Positions 1-50,437 of a stretch of DNA of 64,000 nt are shown here, in pieces. Source of the DNA: Chionoecetes opilio (taxonomy: Eukaryota > Arthropoda > Malacostraca > Decapoda > Majidae); NCBI GenBank assembly GCA_016584305.1, contig JACEEZ010019081.1, positions 1,071,001 through 1,135,000 on the forward strand, written 5' to 3'. The notes beneath the pieces were generated by a model that was given only the letters and a program-made list of their open reading frames with translations, searched no databases and had not been told where the DNA came from. The translations under genes were made by a program, and so were the position numbers. Position 1 is the first letter of the stretch. Each line of letters starts with the position of its first letter.

Positions 1-45
1 GACTAAGTATTCTACCGGAAAGCAGTTATATTTTCAGCTATTGTC

Positions 46-89
<44 letters not shown>

Positions 90-129
90 GAGAGAGATGA
101 TGACAGACTAACACTGCAGAGGCTTCACT

Positions 130-11563
<11,434 letters not shown>

Positions 11564-11736
11564 CTGCAGGGGCGACACGGGGGGAGTCAGGAGGGCTTAG
11601 GGCTCGATGTTATTACCATGAATGATCTTCATATTGAAAGCAAATTGAAAGTTGCATTAATCTTAATTGAAGAATTTTTAAATGTAGAAAAGTAAAAATT
11701 GTAATAAGAGCTAAGAATGTATGATAAGAACTCTTA

Positions 11737-11919
11737 AGGCGTTTTCTGCGGGGATCCTGATTGCAACCGAAAAAATTTCGGTTGCTCAAATTTCGATCCC
11801 TGTTCAACCATCTAGGGAAGATGATTGGCCCGACCCGCAATCATTTGTTGTTGTTGTTGTGACCGTTTGCAACCGAAAATTTTCCGATTGCAACCAAAAA
11901 TCCCCCGCAGAAAACGCCT
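11737..11919. mobile_element. Harbinger-like MITE with TTA duplication
   Basis: TTA|AGGCGTTTTCTGCGGGGAT at the left matches the inverse ATCCCCCGCAGAAAACGCCT|TTA at the right, followed inward by inverted GATTGCAACC words. The length is 183 bp. A TTA duplication with G/C-rich TIRs fits PIF/Harbinger elements. Confidence 0.72.
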
Positions 11920-11956
11920 TTATACTGTACATTCATTTGTATCCATGAAACACTTA

Positions 11957-11958
<2 letters not shown>

Positions 11959-12049
<91 letters not shown>

Positions 12050-12465
12050 ATGCAGCGGTTTAACCTGGGGGGCGCTCCCTCCTTTGGGGGGGTTAGGTAG
12101 GTAAATACCTAGGGGGGCGTGAGCAAGAGAAAAAAGGAAGAACTGTCAAGTATTTAATAAGAAGCTCGCGCGCGGGAATGAGCGAAGAAAGTCCGCACAG
12201 AGAAGAAAGTGTGGGTGAAAAACTCTTCGGTAACGCTTTGCCAGACTTCACTTACTCCATAGACCTTAATCCAATATTATTATTTTTTTATTATTATTAC
12301 TATTTTATTGTTATTGTTATCATTATTATTATTATTATCATTATCATTATCGGTATCATCATTATTACAGTTGTTATTATTATTATTGTTATTATAATGA
12401 TTATCATTATTTTAACAATCATTATCATTATTATATTATTATTATTATTATTATTATTAATATTA
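11959..12465. repeat. (CT)n and (ATT)n-rich tracts
   Basis: A (CT)n run lies at 11959-12049 and an irregular ATT/ATC-rich tract at 12279-12465. Between them (12050-12280) is an A/G-rich segment with no recognisable gene. Confidence 0.9.
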
Positions 12466-12624
12466 AAGAAGGTTGAAGAAGTGCAGGGGGGGGGGGGGGC
12501 ATGGAGGCAAGGACCAACTACTAAAGGGGACGTGGTGGTAAAAAGGTTAAGAAATATCTACGACTCAAATGTTTAATCAAGCGATCTGAAAAGCCTCCAC
12601 TCTGCACCTCCTTCACCCTGTATT

Positions 12625-12917
12625 AGGTAAAAGGTAAAGATGGGAGCATACGCTAAGCTGCGCGTGGCATGCGGTGCTCATCTCCGTGGCATTAGCCCTT
12701 AGAGCCTGTGGTGGGTGAGAACCCGTTACCCCGGGACACAGGGCTAGTGTGACTCCCGGGTTACCACAGTTACCTTCCCCAGGTACTACCCATTTATCAA
12801 CCCCGAAAGGAAGGAAGAACAGCTGGGTAGGCTGGTCACCGACTTGCCCTGGCCCGGGATCGAACCAGGGCCCGCAGATACGTAGCCAGGCACGCTAGCC
12901 ACTGCACCACGGGGGCG
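12625..12917 (-). mobile_element. tRNA-derived SINE
   Basis: Read on the minus strand from 12917, the head is a tRNA-like region CCCGTGGTGCAGTGGCTAGC (A-box-like) followed about 40 nt later by the near-perfect B box GGTTCGATCCC. A tRNA-unrelated body then runs down to about 12625. The acceptor stem is not preserved as a tRNA gene, so this is a SINE head, not a tRNA. Confidence 0.75.
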
Positions 12918-13346
12918 ACATAGACCTGTATTGTGCTGTCAGACCAATCACCCTGTATTGCTTACCTAGTATTCCTAAGCGCTTTAAACTTCTACGTAGC
13001 AACTCAGGCGACTGTGTTGTTGATATGAATGATTAAAGAATACAGAGATAATGATATACATATGTGATTCATATAATTATGGCGGACTGATATATGTTAG
13101 CCTGGGGTTGTGTTTGTATGGGCAAAGACTACTCTATACAGTATACAGTAGTCTTTGGTATGGGGTATACACCAGTGAAAACCGAAAATAATTCAGCATG
13201 AAAGCTCTTTACTCGTGACAGGCCAGGGATGATCAAGAGATTATCTGTGTCAGAGGATCACGCACTGGATTGACTATTTTTTATTTATTTTTTATTTAGC
13301 TAGTCTAGATATCTTTTATACATGGGCCATCAAGGTAGAGCTGGTG

Positions 13347-13529
13347 TCAGGCGAGGTCGATCCTTTTCTGAAATAACGCGTGACAAGTTATCATGATGAA
13401 CAGTGTAATGGCCACTGACTCGTCTGTATCATTGCGAAGCTGTTCCCTGATCCTGGTGCCCTTCGGTCCCAGCTGTGTGTCGGGCAGCTGCGAGGCCTCA
13501 GCAGTGTGTGGTGGTGGTGCCGCGGCCAT
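13347..13529 (-). CDS. Candidate first exon or short ORF, head-to-head with SURF6
   Basis: A 60-codon minus ORF starts in a strong Kozak context (GAGCCATGG), has an in-frame stop 5 codons upstream and begins MAAAPPPHTAEASQL. It is GC-rich in an AT-rich setting and lies about 390 bp from the SURF6 start on the other strand. It could be the 5' exon of the minus-strand coiled-coil gene, but no donor in the phase needed by the exon at 11563 was found. It could equally be chance. Confidence 0.2.
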   Translation of the reverse strand: MAAAPPPHTAEASQLPDTQLGPKGTRIREQLRNDTDESVAITLFIMITCHALFQKRIDLA

Positions 13530-13921
13530 GGCTCCAGGGTGTCAAGGCTGGCACGGACGCCGTCACCATGACAACCCCGTGAAGGCAGGCTGTGAGGTGC
13601 CTTTGTTACGGCTCCCTGATACACTATTCCTGGCTGCTGTAATCTGTGTAGGCCCTGGTACGGCAGTGGTATGTGTGAAATGACTGAATGATAGGTGTTC
13701 TCCTGTTTAATGTTTTGTCCAAGCCTTCAAGGGCCTTTTTCACCCAGAGTCCCAGACGCAGATTCACATAACATAAAAAGCAAAGAAAAGTATTGAATGC
13801 AGGTAAAAAAAACATATAAGAATATTTTATCAAGAATAAGTATGAAATGAATCACTGTAATAACTAAAAAGTATATGAAATATTATTTTCAGAGGGCAAA
13901 CCCGGCAAAGGAAAAGGTGTC

Positions 13922-28311
<14,390 letters not shown>

Positions 28312-29602
28312 TAAGCAATTTATATAATTATGTACTATATACATAATGCTAAATGTGAATGAAGATTTCCACAGAGTAGTGAATACCTTTGTTGTCCTGT
28401 GAAATTGATGTAATATATCTTGAAAATATTCTATTATGGTGTGTTGCTACATTCAAGATGAAAATAATTTGTTTCGCGGAAGCTATAAATTTAATTGAAG
28501 GACACAAAAAATATCAATGATCATATATTTATATATTTAAAGCTGGTCAGGGAAGGAAATGTCACTTATAATATTAGCTTGGAATCATGTAACAGTAGAC
28601 TTTTAAAGTTGTTCAATTATCAGCATTGCGTTTGACAATTAGCAGAAGCAGAAAAAATAGCACGATGTGAAGTAGCACAATTAGTGAAATGAAATTCGGA
28701 TGTCATTTTCTTATAATTCAAATATAATAAATTTGGCAGTGTTAAATGTTTATTGAATGAAGCTGATTGTTTTATGACTATTTGTGTTTTGTAAAGATTG
28801 ATGAAAGCTTGAAATAATATTAAAGTATTATATTTTCTAATTACATCACTTGCGAAATGTTAATAAAAATTAAAACTCGTAATGAATGGTTTTATCTCAT
28901 GTGATTATGTATCTACTGTAAGAGTGAATTAAATTTTAGTTACTTAGTTGAAAAAAAATTGTTAAATGCTTCATGGTTTGGGGTATAAATCTTCATATGT
29001 TGTAATACCATGTGTAACCAGCAGTAGTTATATTAATAACTTTTTACTGGCTCTTCTTAAGCGGGGTGGCACCTAACATAATACAGATTGCCTGAAAATG
29101 GGGTTATGAATAATAATAGTAAATATATTCTTTGAGGAAACACATTCATAACTAAACATGGTGATAATGGAGAACAAGGAGCAGTGATGGACTACGATAG
29201 GGAGCTACTGATAGAAGCAAGAGATGAACAAGATAATGAATGTGCACATAATGTCAGTGAGACTTAAGGGGTGGAATGAAAGAAGGTCAAGATTCCAAGC
29301 AGTTGAAATAAGTTAAATGAAAAGTGCCTATGGTAGGTATGGTGAGTGCCAGAATGAGTAGGTAGGTAGTGAAATTAATGAAAGGTTTTATTTGGTGTGA
29401 AAGGTGAAGGGATGAAATGAGGGGTGGTTGAAAGGGTAGGCGCAGCACTGAGGTAGTTTGATCATATATAAATAATTACAAAGAGAGTTGCTTAAAAGTT
29501 AATTTCATGAGTATTATATAAGGTGGGTATTGGTCAAGGATATTAGGAAGACTATTCTACTATACTATCGTTATACTATACTTGGTACTGGTGGACGACC
29601 CC
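28312..29602 (+). other. SURF6 3' UTR and flank
   Basis: AT-rich, no ORF of note. AATAAA at 28862-28867 is a reasonable polyadenylation signal. The stretch 29100-29520 shows nothing recognisable. Confidence 0.4.
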
Positions 29603-29606
29603 TTAA

Positions 29607-30460
29607 GGGGAGAGTCCGCCGTGACAATATGAAAATAATTTTTTAATATACGAATTTGAGTTATATGGTCTATGGCAACACCGTATCCTTTGGCTTTCGA
29701 ATGGTGGAATTTTTTTCAGTCGGACATTTTTTTAAATGCCCATAGCGAGGGGCATTTAAACTTTCAAAACTTGTAAAAAAAAAAAAAAAAAAATAATAAT
29801 ATTTTTCGGATAATTCTCCCATATATCAAAACTAAGCCTTTAAAAAAAAAAAACCCAGCAATCTTCAGGGTGAAATTTGTTACCCAGGTAACAATTCTGG
29901 AACCATTTTGGATATGAAAAGTGCAACCTGTTCACAAAAAGTTTTAGAACAAATGTATACATCCAAAAAGGACTAGAAAAGAGAGAAAAGAGAAGAATTA
30001 CACCGAAGAAGACAATAAACAAGAAGAAGAAGACAGACAAAGGAATTCCAACCGAAAGCTAGGCACCTGGTGAATTTTGATCGAACCTTGCAACAATGAG
30101 GGGCGTGGCGGGCCCTGACACCCTCGCCTTTGAACGATTAATTAATACCTTTATAAGGGGGGACAAGATGCAGATCCTTTTATGCATGCATTGATATGTG
30201 ATTACTGATCCCATAAAATTCATATGAAAGTAGCATTGACAGTATTAGTACCTTCACTGGAGCACAGAAACTTTAACAAAACTTCAAACGCGTTTTTCTC
30301 AAAACTAGTATAAAATGAAGATAAAATTCATTTCCTCTTTTATTTTTGCACAATTTTCACGAAACTTTAGGACACACAAAATCAAATATCGTAGAAAAAT
30401 CTGTTCTGATTTCATTTTTGTTTTTAAGTCATAGTTTTGATATATGGGAAAATTATCCTT

Positions 30461-30503
<43 letters not shown>

Positions 30504-31883
30504 TTAAAAAAAAAAATCGAAAACAAATTTCCAAATTTTCTCAGAACAAATTGTTAGAATAATAATGAATTATCATATGCTCATGTCACAAGGAAATCTG
30601 TCAAAAATGGCTGAGTTGGACCAATTTACTCTACTTGAGGTAAGGATTGATTTGACATCTTCAAGCCTCATATAGTTGGGCAGTGATGTTGATTTTTCTA
30701 TGTGAGCAGTATTTTTGATGATACAGCCAATTTAAGTGCAGGAAAATGTATACGCTCTAAAACGACTGGCGCCATGTTGTGACGTCACTAGCTTAGACAA
30801 CAGAGCAAAACATCTGTCAAGCGGCCGCTACTATTATGTACTACCTACTAATACACCAACTTGCATTACCCCTACTACCGCAAGATGACCAGTAATCCTC
30901 CTTCAAGTGATGTAGTAGGTATTCACTGTGTTTGTGAATATGTAAGTTGTAGTTTATAAGGAAAAAGTGGATAGACAGAGCAAAGTGGCCCGTGACACCA
31001 GACAAGTGATGACTTCTGGGATCGGCATTCCTTATAGGGAGCTTAAATGAACCTGCAATGACATGTAAAGCTAGACAGATAGACGAACTCATAGAGGAAC
31101 AGGTAGAAATGTATGGCTTTCTTTCCCCACATAAGCAAAACATACACCCTTCGTCACTACTCACCACTACAGCCTTTACTAACCATACATTTCTACCTGT
31201 TCCTCTATGAGTTCGTCTATCTGTCTAGCTGTACATGTCATTGCAGGTTCATTTAAGCTCCCTATAAGGAATGCCGATCCCAGAAGTCATCACTTGTCTG
31301 GTGTCACGGGCCACTTTGCTCTGTCTATCCACTTTTTCCTTATAAACTACAACTTACATATTCACAAACACAGTGAATACCTACTACATCACTTGAAGGA
31401 GGATTACTGGTCATCTTGCGGTAGTAGGGGTAATGCAAGTTAGTTAGGTTAGTAAAATAAAACTATAATTTGCGGTTTGCTGAGCCAAAACAAGCCGATC
31501 AGCTGATCAGGCGAGATCTGAGTTTGCAGTTACTACGTCACAACCAATGACAGCGCGTTCCGCCGTGTTGTGATATTTTGGCCCCAAAAAGGCCATATAT
31601 TTCATTTATGGTGCATTTCTCAGCAAAAAGAATATGAGTACAGTGATATGTAGCCTATATTGCACCCAAAGCTTTATAATACTCCGTGTTTTAGGTGTGA
31701 GTAAATTGGTCCATTCAAAATTTCATCAAAAACCGACAAAAATAAACTCTTAAATTTTTTCAAATTTTTCCTTTCATCTGATCAGCCTGAATTTTTCATG
31801 TGATAACAAGGGTACTAATATACACAACATATAAATTATTCATGACCGTAGATGCAATTTAAAATTCACGGCGGACTCTCCCC
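29607..31883. mobile_element. TTAA-bounded 2.3-kb TIR element
   Basis: TTAA|GGGGAGAGTCCGCCGTGA at the left is mirrored by TCACGGCGGACTCTCCCC|TTAA at the right. The inverted match continues outside TTAA (GGACGACCCC / GGGGTCGTCC). So either the true ends lie ten bases further out or the target was itself palindromic. Inside is a second inverted pair (CCCATATATCAAAACTA near 29817, TAGTTTTGATATATGGG near 30431), a long A/T run (30464-30498) and the palindrome 30858-31441. No transposase ORF is visible. Confidence 0.72.
30858..31441. repeat. 584-bp palindrome nested in the TTAA element
   Basis: Arms 30858-31116 and 31183-31441 (259 bp each) are nearly identical inverted copies around a 66-nt loop. 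The equal ORFs found in both arms on opposite strands are a consequence of this symmetry, not genes. Confidence 0.9.
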
Positions 31884-32252
31884 TTAATGGGGTCGTCCTC
31901 GGGGTCGAAATGGGATGACTGAGTGCTAGCATATGTAAGAGAAGGAAAGAGAGAGCTATACCAGCAAGAAGGGACTGTGAAGACGGGAATGAATGGAGAC
32001 TTCTGTCACAGTCATGCCCTTGGACGTCAAAGATATATATATAAATAAATAAAAGCTGCACAGTTTAGCCTACCCTAAACATGTCTTGGTTTTCAGGTCA
32101 CGTTTTCTGTTATGCTAGTCGCCAACATGCGGGTGGTAAACAACAAAGAATTTCAATGCTCAGCCACGACTTAGGATTGAGAACACCAAACATAAATTAC
32201 ATTTTAATCTTATCATCCAAGCACTAAAGGCATAAAGTAGTAATAATAATGC

Positions 32253-32415
32253 AGTACCTCTTCCTCAACACCCTCTGTGGCGTGCGTGACAAGAATGGCG
32301 CGTTGGTGTGGCGTCGAGGGTGTGGGCGGCGCGGCACTCGAACCTCATCAACAAGGCGATGTGTGTGGTCCAGGGCAGCGGAGGGGACGCTCGCTGGGCT
32401 GGCTGCCTTTATCCT
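32253..32415 (+). promoter_or_regulatory. smo: Probable non-coding 5' UTR exon of smo
   Basis: A GC-rich island in AT-rich DNA ends in a strong donor, CCT|GTAAGTG. The next good acceptor, CTTCCACAG at 33416, lies four bases before the smo ATG, so this segment fits a 5' UTR exon. No frame gives a recognisable protein, and all frames give arginine-rich translations. The AG at 32252 could also make it internal; the transcription start is unknown. Confidence 0.4.
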
Positions 32416-33420
32416 GTAAGTGTGTTTGTCATGGCTGTATATATCCACCTGCACGACACTTTGTGCTGTAGCTGTCTTTATAAAACACAGTCAGCCTCGC
32501 CCATGGCTTAGGAACCCGTCACTCAAGGCCCGGAAATGCCCGCCTTCCCTTAATGCTGAGGTCACAGAGAACCACCAAGGCGATTCTTATTTTTGAGTCA
32601 TCACTTGAGAGTGACTGACCTGAAAGTCTCACCTGTTAGCCCATGGACTCATACTGGTAATTAATATTCCCTGTAGTTCTCAAGGGTTACACCCTCTTTG
32701 TCTTTGGTATCCACTGCTTTGTTTGAAGCTGTTTATTAAATACATACTTGCTTTTGTAGAATTTCATCCCGTGTGAACACAGCCAAGGTGGATGTCTGTT
32801 GTGACCAGGCAGCTGTGTTTCTCTGCTGTTGTGTGTGACCGAGTGATAATTAGTTCCAGTGCTGGTGTGTTCTGGCTTGTCAACCACTCTAGCCAGCCAT
32901 CCATGTATATGATGCTTGACTAGGTCAGTTTTGGTTCTATGATATTCTTTGGCACAAACACCATGCCTTGTTTGAAGCACACCACAGCACTTTGTATCCT
33001 CAGTGTTGCATCATCTGTCCTGATGTAGACAGAAATCCTCTTCTCTGGTAAACATTTGCTGTCTGGCCTATATAAGGCACAGTCCCCTCCAGGACCTTCA
33101 ACGCATGCACCACCAAGCAGTGCTGTCGTCCTCTAGGCGAAGATTATAGATTCCACTGCTTCAAGCATTTGAGATGAGTAGCCTGAAAAGTACAATGTGT
33201 CATATGTGTGTACATATGACAATGAGGCGGGTCCGAGAGTGAAAAATGTGATGTGTCCTATAGAGTAATGGGTGTGAATTATGGAGTGATTCAGTGAATG
33301 GAATGAGGCAACATGAAGCCTTGAAAATTCAATTAAAGGATAGGGTAACCTATCTGTTAAGACATTTGATAATTATTTAAGTGATTTAGTTGTCTAAATA
33401 ATCAAACCTTCCACAGAATC

Positions 33421-45476
<12,056 letters not shown>

Positions 45477-45702
45477 ACACGTCAATAAGTGGAACAAATG
45501 CGGGTGGTTGACGATGTGCAGTCTAGAAAAAGATGTGCAGGATATACGTGTAGTACATTTTTGTTGTGAGAGATGAGAGAAGTGGAGGAGGAGTGGAGTG
45601 GTGGTGTTGTGAATCAAATGAAAAATACTGTTTAAGGGAAATGAGCCCTGTCAACGTCATTAAAAGAAAATATGTGTGCGTCATGTTTTTATTGATGGAG
45701 TA

Positions 45703-46059
45703 CAGTAAAACCTCTCGTATTCGGACTGTCATTATTCGGACTTTGACATTATACGGACCTCCTCCTTTTTTTTTTTTTTTTTTTTTTTAGGGGTCGAAAT
45801 TTCCTAGCTATATATTATACACCTAGATTTTTTTTTTTTTTTTTTTTTTTAGGGTCGAAATTTCCTAGATTTACCTAGAAACACCTAGATTTTTTTTTTT
45901 TTTTTTTAGGGGTCGAAATTTCCTAGCTATATATACAACAAGATTTTTTTTATTTTTTATTTTTTTTATACATATCCCCCCATATATCCATTATTCGGAT
46001 CCTTGCATTACTCGTACCACTCCTTGGCCCAATTAGTCCGAATATGAGAGGTTTTACTG
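45703..46059. mobile_element. Tigger/pogo-like MITE, copy 2, in the smo 3' UTR
   Basis: TA|CAGTAAAACCTCTCGTATTC and GAATATGAGAGGTTTTACTG|TA are the ends, and the interior has GGGGTCGAAATTTCC repeats with T-runs. It is the reverse orientation of the 39341-39782 copy. It starts 227 bp after the smo stop codon, so it would be transcribed in the 3' UTR if the long UTR is used. Confidence 0.8.
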
Positions 46060-46385
46060 TACATACATTAATGATTTTTTTCAGTTAGGTTAAGCTTTGA
46101 TATACATTAAGATTTGTCCAGATACATGTAATATTAAGCTCTATTCAAGCTGTTTGTTAGCTGTCGATTCATGTCCGATCATCGTACCGTGGAGAAACTT
46201 GTCTTGGTGTTGAAAATCATGAATCATTCTCAAGAACCATTCCATACAATATTGTAGTAACTCAACTATCATAATTTTCAGCAATTTCTTTAACTAACAA
46301 AATTTCAACATCCCGTTAAGCTAAGATGGTTCTTACCTATTATTTTTGCTCATCTAGAATCATAAATCTAATTTTTCCTTTTAGT

Positions 46386-46511
46386 ATTGTGAGACCTTCA
46401 TTCTCATACAGGAAAAGTGTATGCATGAACAATAAGGGAGATCCTGCCCAAGATATTGTTCATGCTAGAGTGACCAGACATAATGAAGTAATTAGAAAGG
46501 TTCAGAGAGAC
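46386..46511 (+). CDS. Orphan exon candidate, possible alternative smo C-terminus
   Basis: A clean acceptor (TTTTCCTTTTAG) and a strong donor (CTA|GTAAGTG) enclose 126 nt open in one frame: IVRPSFSYRKSVCMNNKGD followed by PAQDIVHARVTRHNEV and IRKVQRD. The frame needs an incoming phase-2 intron, like smo exon 13. If not spliced at the donor, the next codon is TAG. I do not recognise the peptide. It may be an alternative terminal exon of smo, an exon of a different gene, or 3' UTR. Confidence 0.35.
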
Positions 46512-48613
46512 TAGTAAGTGTAAACCAATAGCATGGAAATATTGATACTTATTGACAAAACTACAATGAAGGCAATATATATATAAACAAATGACCAACT
46601 TTAGTATCTAAACAATATGTGTCCAGAAATTGCAGGAAGTGTTGAAGCATATCGTTTAAGGCTGGTAAAATATACTGTTGGATATTATTAGGATAAAACT
46701 GTTCAGTACAAACATTTCTTTAGCGAGGCCGGAATATCTTGGACCCTTATCTCTTATTTTGTATTTGAAAAAAAGGCAAAACAGCATAAGGAGCATGCAG
46801 TACATTGCCTATACTGTTTCTGCAGAATGACCAGAATAATGGCTGTAAAGCTGCTAAAGGAAGTTAAGATTAAGGCTTACCTAATTCTACTATACCTCAG
46901 TTGTCCGTTATTAATTGCACACTGATTCTAGCAAATTACAGACCTGTGATAACAAAAGAAAATAATTTTAGTTGTAAACTGCTTGTATAAAACTAAGGTC
47001 AAGTTACATAAATATCATGTAGCAAATGTTTTCAATACAGGTTCGTTTACTTGTAATGAGTGTGTGCATATCACTGCACATGTAACAATAACAATACTGC
47101 ATTATCAGTATTGATATCTATCTCCTTCACATAGAGAGTGTTGGATTTATACAATGGGAAATCCCATTTTTTAAAGTTTTCTTACAGAAGTGAGTGGCGA
47201 ACAAGACTTAATTTTCTTATACTTGAATCTAGTCATAAAGTTTGTGTGAAAACACCCCTAGAATGTTTTATTGCAGTGGATCAGGTGTAACGCAGCTGCA
47301 GCTTATTGCTCAGCTTTATTGAATTTAGGCCTATTTTGTTGTAGAAACAAGCTGATTCATAATACTTAACAAGTCTCAAAAAAAAAATCACGAAAGACCG
47401 TGGAAATCTATAGGTCTATATTGGAAATATGTATTGATTTGGAAATATGAAAGCAGACAAAGAACTCCATATTACTGGCAGTCAGAATTTTTAGTTAGAA
47501 CGCTCATCTTTTAAAGCTTCAGCTCACTAAAGCATTCTTTGTGGCTATGGTATTTCCTTTTGGGTTTTACAGTTATGTCTAAATATATTATTTAATACTT
47601 GTGCATGTTGACATTTATATTATGTTGGTAGTGATGATATTATCTTCATATGAATACTGATTTACCGAACATATTTTAGCCTAGATATAGTAGTGCTCAG
47701 GACAGCGACCCAGGAACTTTGTACGTACCTTAGATCCTCGTGCCAAATACTTTACAGTTAATTCTTTATTTAATTAATATTTTGTAAGATTTTGATACTC
47801 TGCTACTTCATTCAATTATACCCAATTTGTTTTATAAGATTGAAATTTTGATCTCGATTTAGCATACTTACGTATATTTTAGTATTTATTGTACTATGTA
47901 TTATAGTTATGCAACAATTGAAGAAATATAAGAATAAAAAGTTTTATTATAAGCTGCATTTTGCTGTGGCATCAATCTCTGCTGTGGCCTTTGAACATGT
48001 GAACAAAGACCTTAATTGGCGAAGTATTTACATTTTATACATCGGTTATTATATCCTCATCATCATCAGACATTATGGGAAAATCTGATGTTAAACAGAA
48101 AGATGATGATGATGATGATGGTTATTATATACCTTCCCACACACGTCTGCTGGTCATCCATTGACTGACCTGTTAAAAGGGATGTAGTTTGTGCACCTCA
48201 CGCTGAGCTATGTAGATGACTCACTCACAACACTTTCAATGTGCTTTAAAGTTATATAACAGATTAAATGTGTAGGTGCAAATAGGGTAGATGAGTTAAG
48301 CAATGACAAACTGAGTATTGCGAAGTAGGAAAGTAATTGGAGCAGTGAAGGTCTTGACGATGTATGCAATTCAAGATGGGTAACACCAGATCTTTATTAA
48401 GAGATTTTGGTGTCAGCATCGATACATAATGGTAAAAAGCGCCATGTATATGAAGGTTTAAGGAAAGGAATTTGAAATTAAATATTCCAAGGAATATTTG
48501 TGGAATAGAAAGGAAGTGTATTTACCTAGTTTAGCATACAGGGCCTACCCACAGAGTTATACACAGTGTATAACTCTGTATTATATATAATGTATAACTC
48601 TGGGCCTACCTAG
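46512..48613. other. smo 3' UTR or flank, nothing else recognised
   Basis: AT-rich and without coding signal. AATAAA at 47933-47938, followed by a T-rich stretch, is a candidate smo polyadenylation signal. An inverted pair of CATCATC/GATGATG runs lies at 48058-48119. Confidence 0.35.
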
Positions 48614-48760
48614 CTATACTCGTGTGATCCTGTCTCTATCTATATTTATCAAGTTTTCCTCAAGTTGATGTAAACTTTTTGCTGTTATCACTTCTTGTAG
48701 TCCATTCCAGACATCTGTACTTCTCTGGGGAAAACTATATATTTTTTGTGTTATTCAAAC
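48614..48760 (-). mobile_element. LINE extreme C-terminus fragment
   Basis: The minus peptide FPQRSTDVWNGLQEVITAKS continues LHQLEENLINID and stops at 48614. This is the usual last segment of CR1/Jockey LINE ORF2 (R-VNxWNxLP-xVV-AxSxxxFK). Upstream sequence to about 48960 is probably part of the same fragment. Confidence 0.65.
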
Positions 48761-49095
48761 ATCTTGTAGTACTCGCTTGTCTTTTCCCTCCATTCCCACA
48801 CCTCATCTCTAACCACTGTTCTCTTTTCTCTGCCTCCCGATGGCTTTTGGTTTTCCTCCCATACCCACTGCAGCTTCTGCATGTATATGTCATATATACA
48901 TATACTGACTTTGTCAGGTACTGACTTTTGTCACCTTCATCGCTGTACATTTCATTCCTTGCTTCTGATAAGACTGCCAGACCTTTCCAAAGCCTACTGT
49001 TGATATCCACACTGTCCAAACTCCAAACCACAGGTGGCATCTATTTCATATGCTTGAATCTGAGACCTTGTGCACACATTGCATGTCTACTCTTA

Positions 49096-50234
49096 AGCCC
49101 CGTCCACACTACCACTCACCACCGTCGGAAGCACCGACGGCAAGCACCGTTGCCAGGGTTGTGTCCACACGAACGGTTTTGTTCGGCGGTCAGTGCGCTT
49201 CCTGATTTCAAAGTGAGAGTCATGTTTTCTGCATATCGTGTACTCTCACTCGAGATTATGAAATAACCACAGGAGGTTTACCGTAGATAACAGTGAAGTC
49301 GCCAGGTCAACTTTTTGTTCTGTTTACAGATGTGTGGTGGCGTTAATAGTTACATTTCTACATCCATGATTTCAGGAAAGTTAGAAGAGGCTATCTGGAG
49401 AGTCTGTGTCATTTTGTGTCTTCATCTGTGTCATATTATGGCTATAAATGAACAAATGACAAAAATATCTATAAAGTAGCTACCAACAGTAGAGTCGCCA
49501 TCTAGTGTTTATTTACTGAGTGTCCTCCCGCTGTCGTCGTCGCCCGAAGAAAAAAACGCGTAGTGAAATTTGAAACCGCATATACTTGCAGCTACAAAGC
49601 ATAAAACAATGCTGAAACAGAATAGATTATACAGTCATGATATAAACTACTGTGTATTATCTTCAGTGGCACATAAAAATCAGTAGTGAGGCTATAATTC
49701 ATAATATATGGCGACTGGCGACATCACTGCAGGTGGCGACTTTACTGTTATCTATGGTAGAAAAACTGACCCAACTATCATCTTCATGACACATTTCTGC
49801 ATATCATAAGCAAGAAAAATATACGAAAACCTTTTTGTGTATTCTAAAAAATATAACAAAAAGAAATAGTGTATAAACATTTTTCTCACTTTTTTGTTTT
49901 CAACTCGCTGCAATTTCCCGCCCATTTCTCCCATTTAATTTTTGATCACATACTCGTAATCAGCTGACTTTCTTGGTTCTGATGTACTCTCCTTGTGGTA
50001 TACGGTACATAGCAATACAAAAATATCTAGTCAGTGAAAACTGCCGATAACTTGAAGCATGTGTTCGGCGCTGACCCGTGAGTGACTGGCATGCCCGCCC
50101 AATATTAAACCCGCTGAATGCTGGCGGGCAATACCGACGGTCACATTTTGCTCGTCGGCATCGTGTCCACACCAAGATAAAGACTCGATCGACGGCAAGC
50201 GCCGACGGTGGTGAGTGGTAGTGTGGACGGGGCT
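49096..50234. mobile_element. Harbinger-like TIR element with TTA duplication
   Basis: TTA|AGCCCCGTCCACACTACCAC at the left (continuing TCACCACCGTCGG) and its inverse at the right before TTA (50235-50237). The TIR is about 33 bp and the element 1139 bp. The subterminal CGACGG words are repeated. No transposase, and it hosts a nested MITE. Confidence 0.8.
49281..49757. mobile_element. MITE, CCGT family, copy 2, nested
   Basis: TA|CCGTAGATAACAGTGAAGTC and GACTTTACTGTTATCTATGG|TA form a TIR of about 26 bp. Internal words CAGTGGCACATA and ATCAGTAGTGA are shared with the 3375-3589 copy. It lies inside the 49096-50234 element. Confidence 0.78.
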
Positions 50235-50437
50235 TTACATGCATATGTTAGCATCAGCACAACTATTGTTCTGTTTCATATTATATTCATATTTTTCATA
50301 TTCATATCTTATACTTATCCTCATGTTTACTCTCCTTTATTTCACCATAATTATATGCTCTGAAAATCCTGCTTTTATTTCTCCCTAATGCATGTACATT
50401 GCCATGGTTTCCTTTTCATGTTTTGGTGCTGGCATAG

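Noticed and set aside
12050..12560. hAT-like element with CAGCGGTTTAACCTGGGGGG start
   Set aside because: A possible inverse end (AAAAGGTTAAGAA near 12541) is too diverged and no target duplication was found.
13393..13683. Plus-strand 96-codon ORF MMNSVMATDSS
   Set aside because: Shadow of GC-rich sequence; no donor in a usable phase and no homology.
30841..31443. Two near-identical ORFs (SSSICLA-HVIAGSFKLPIRNA) on opposite strands
   Set aside because: Mirror images produced by the palindrome arms; no coding evidence.
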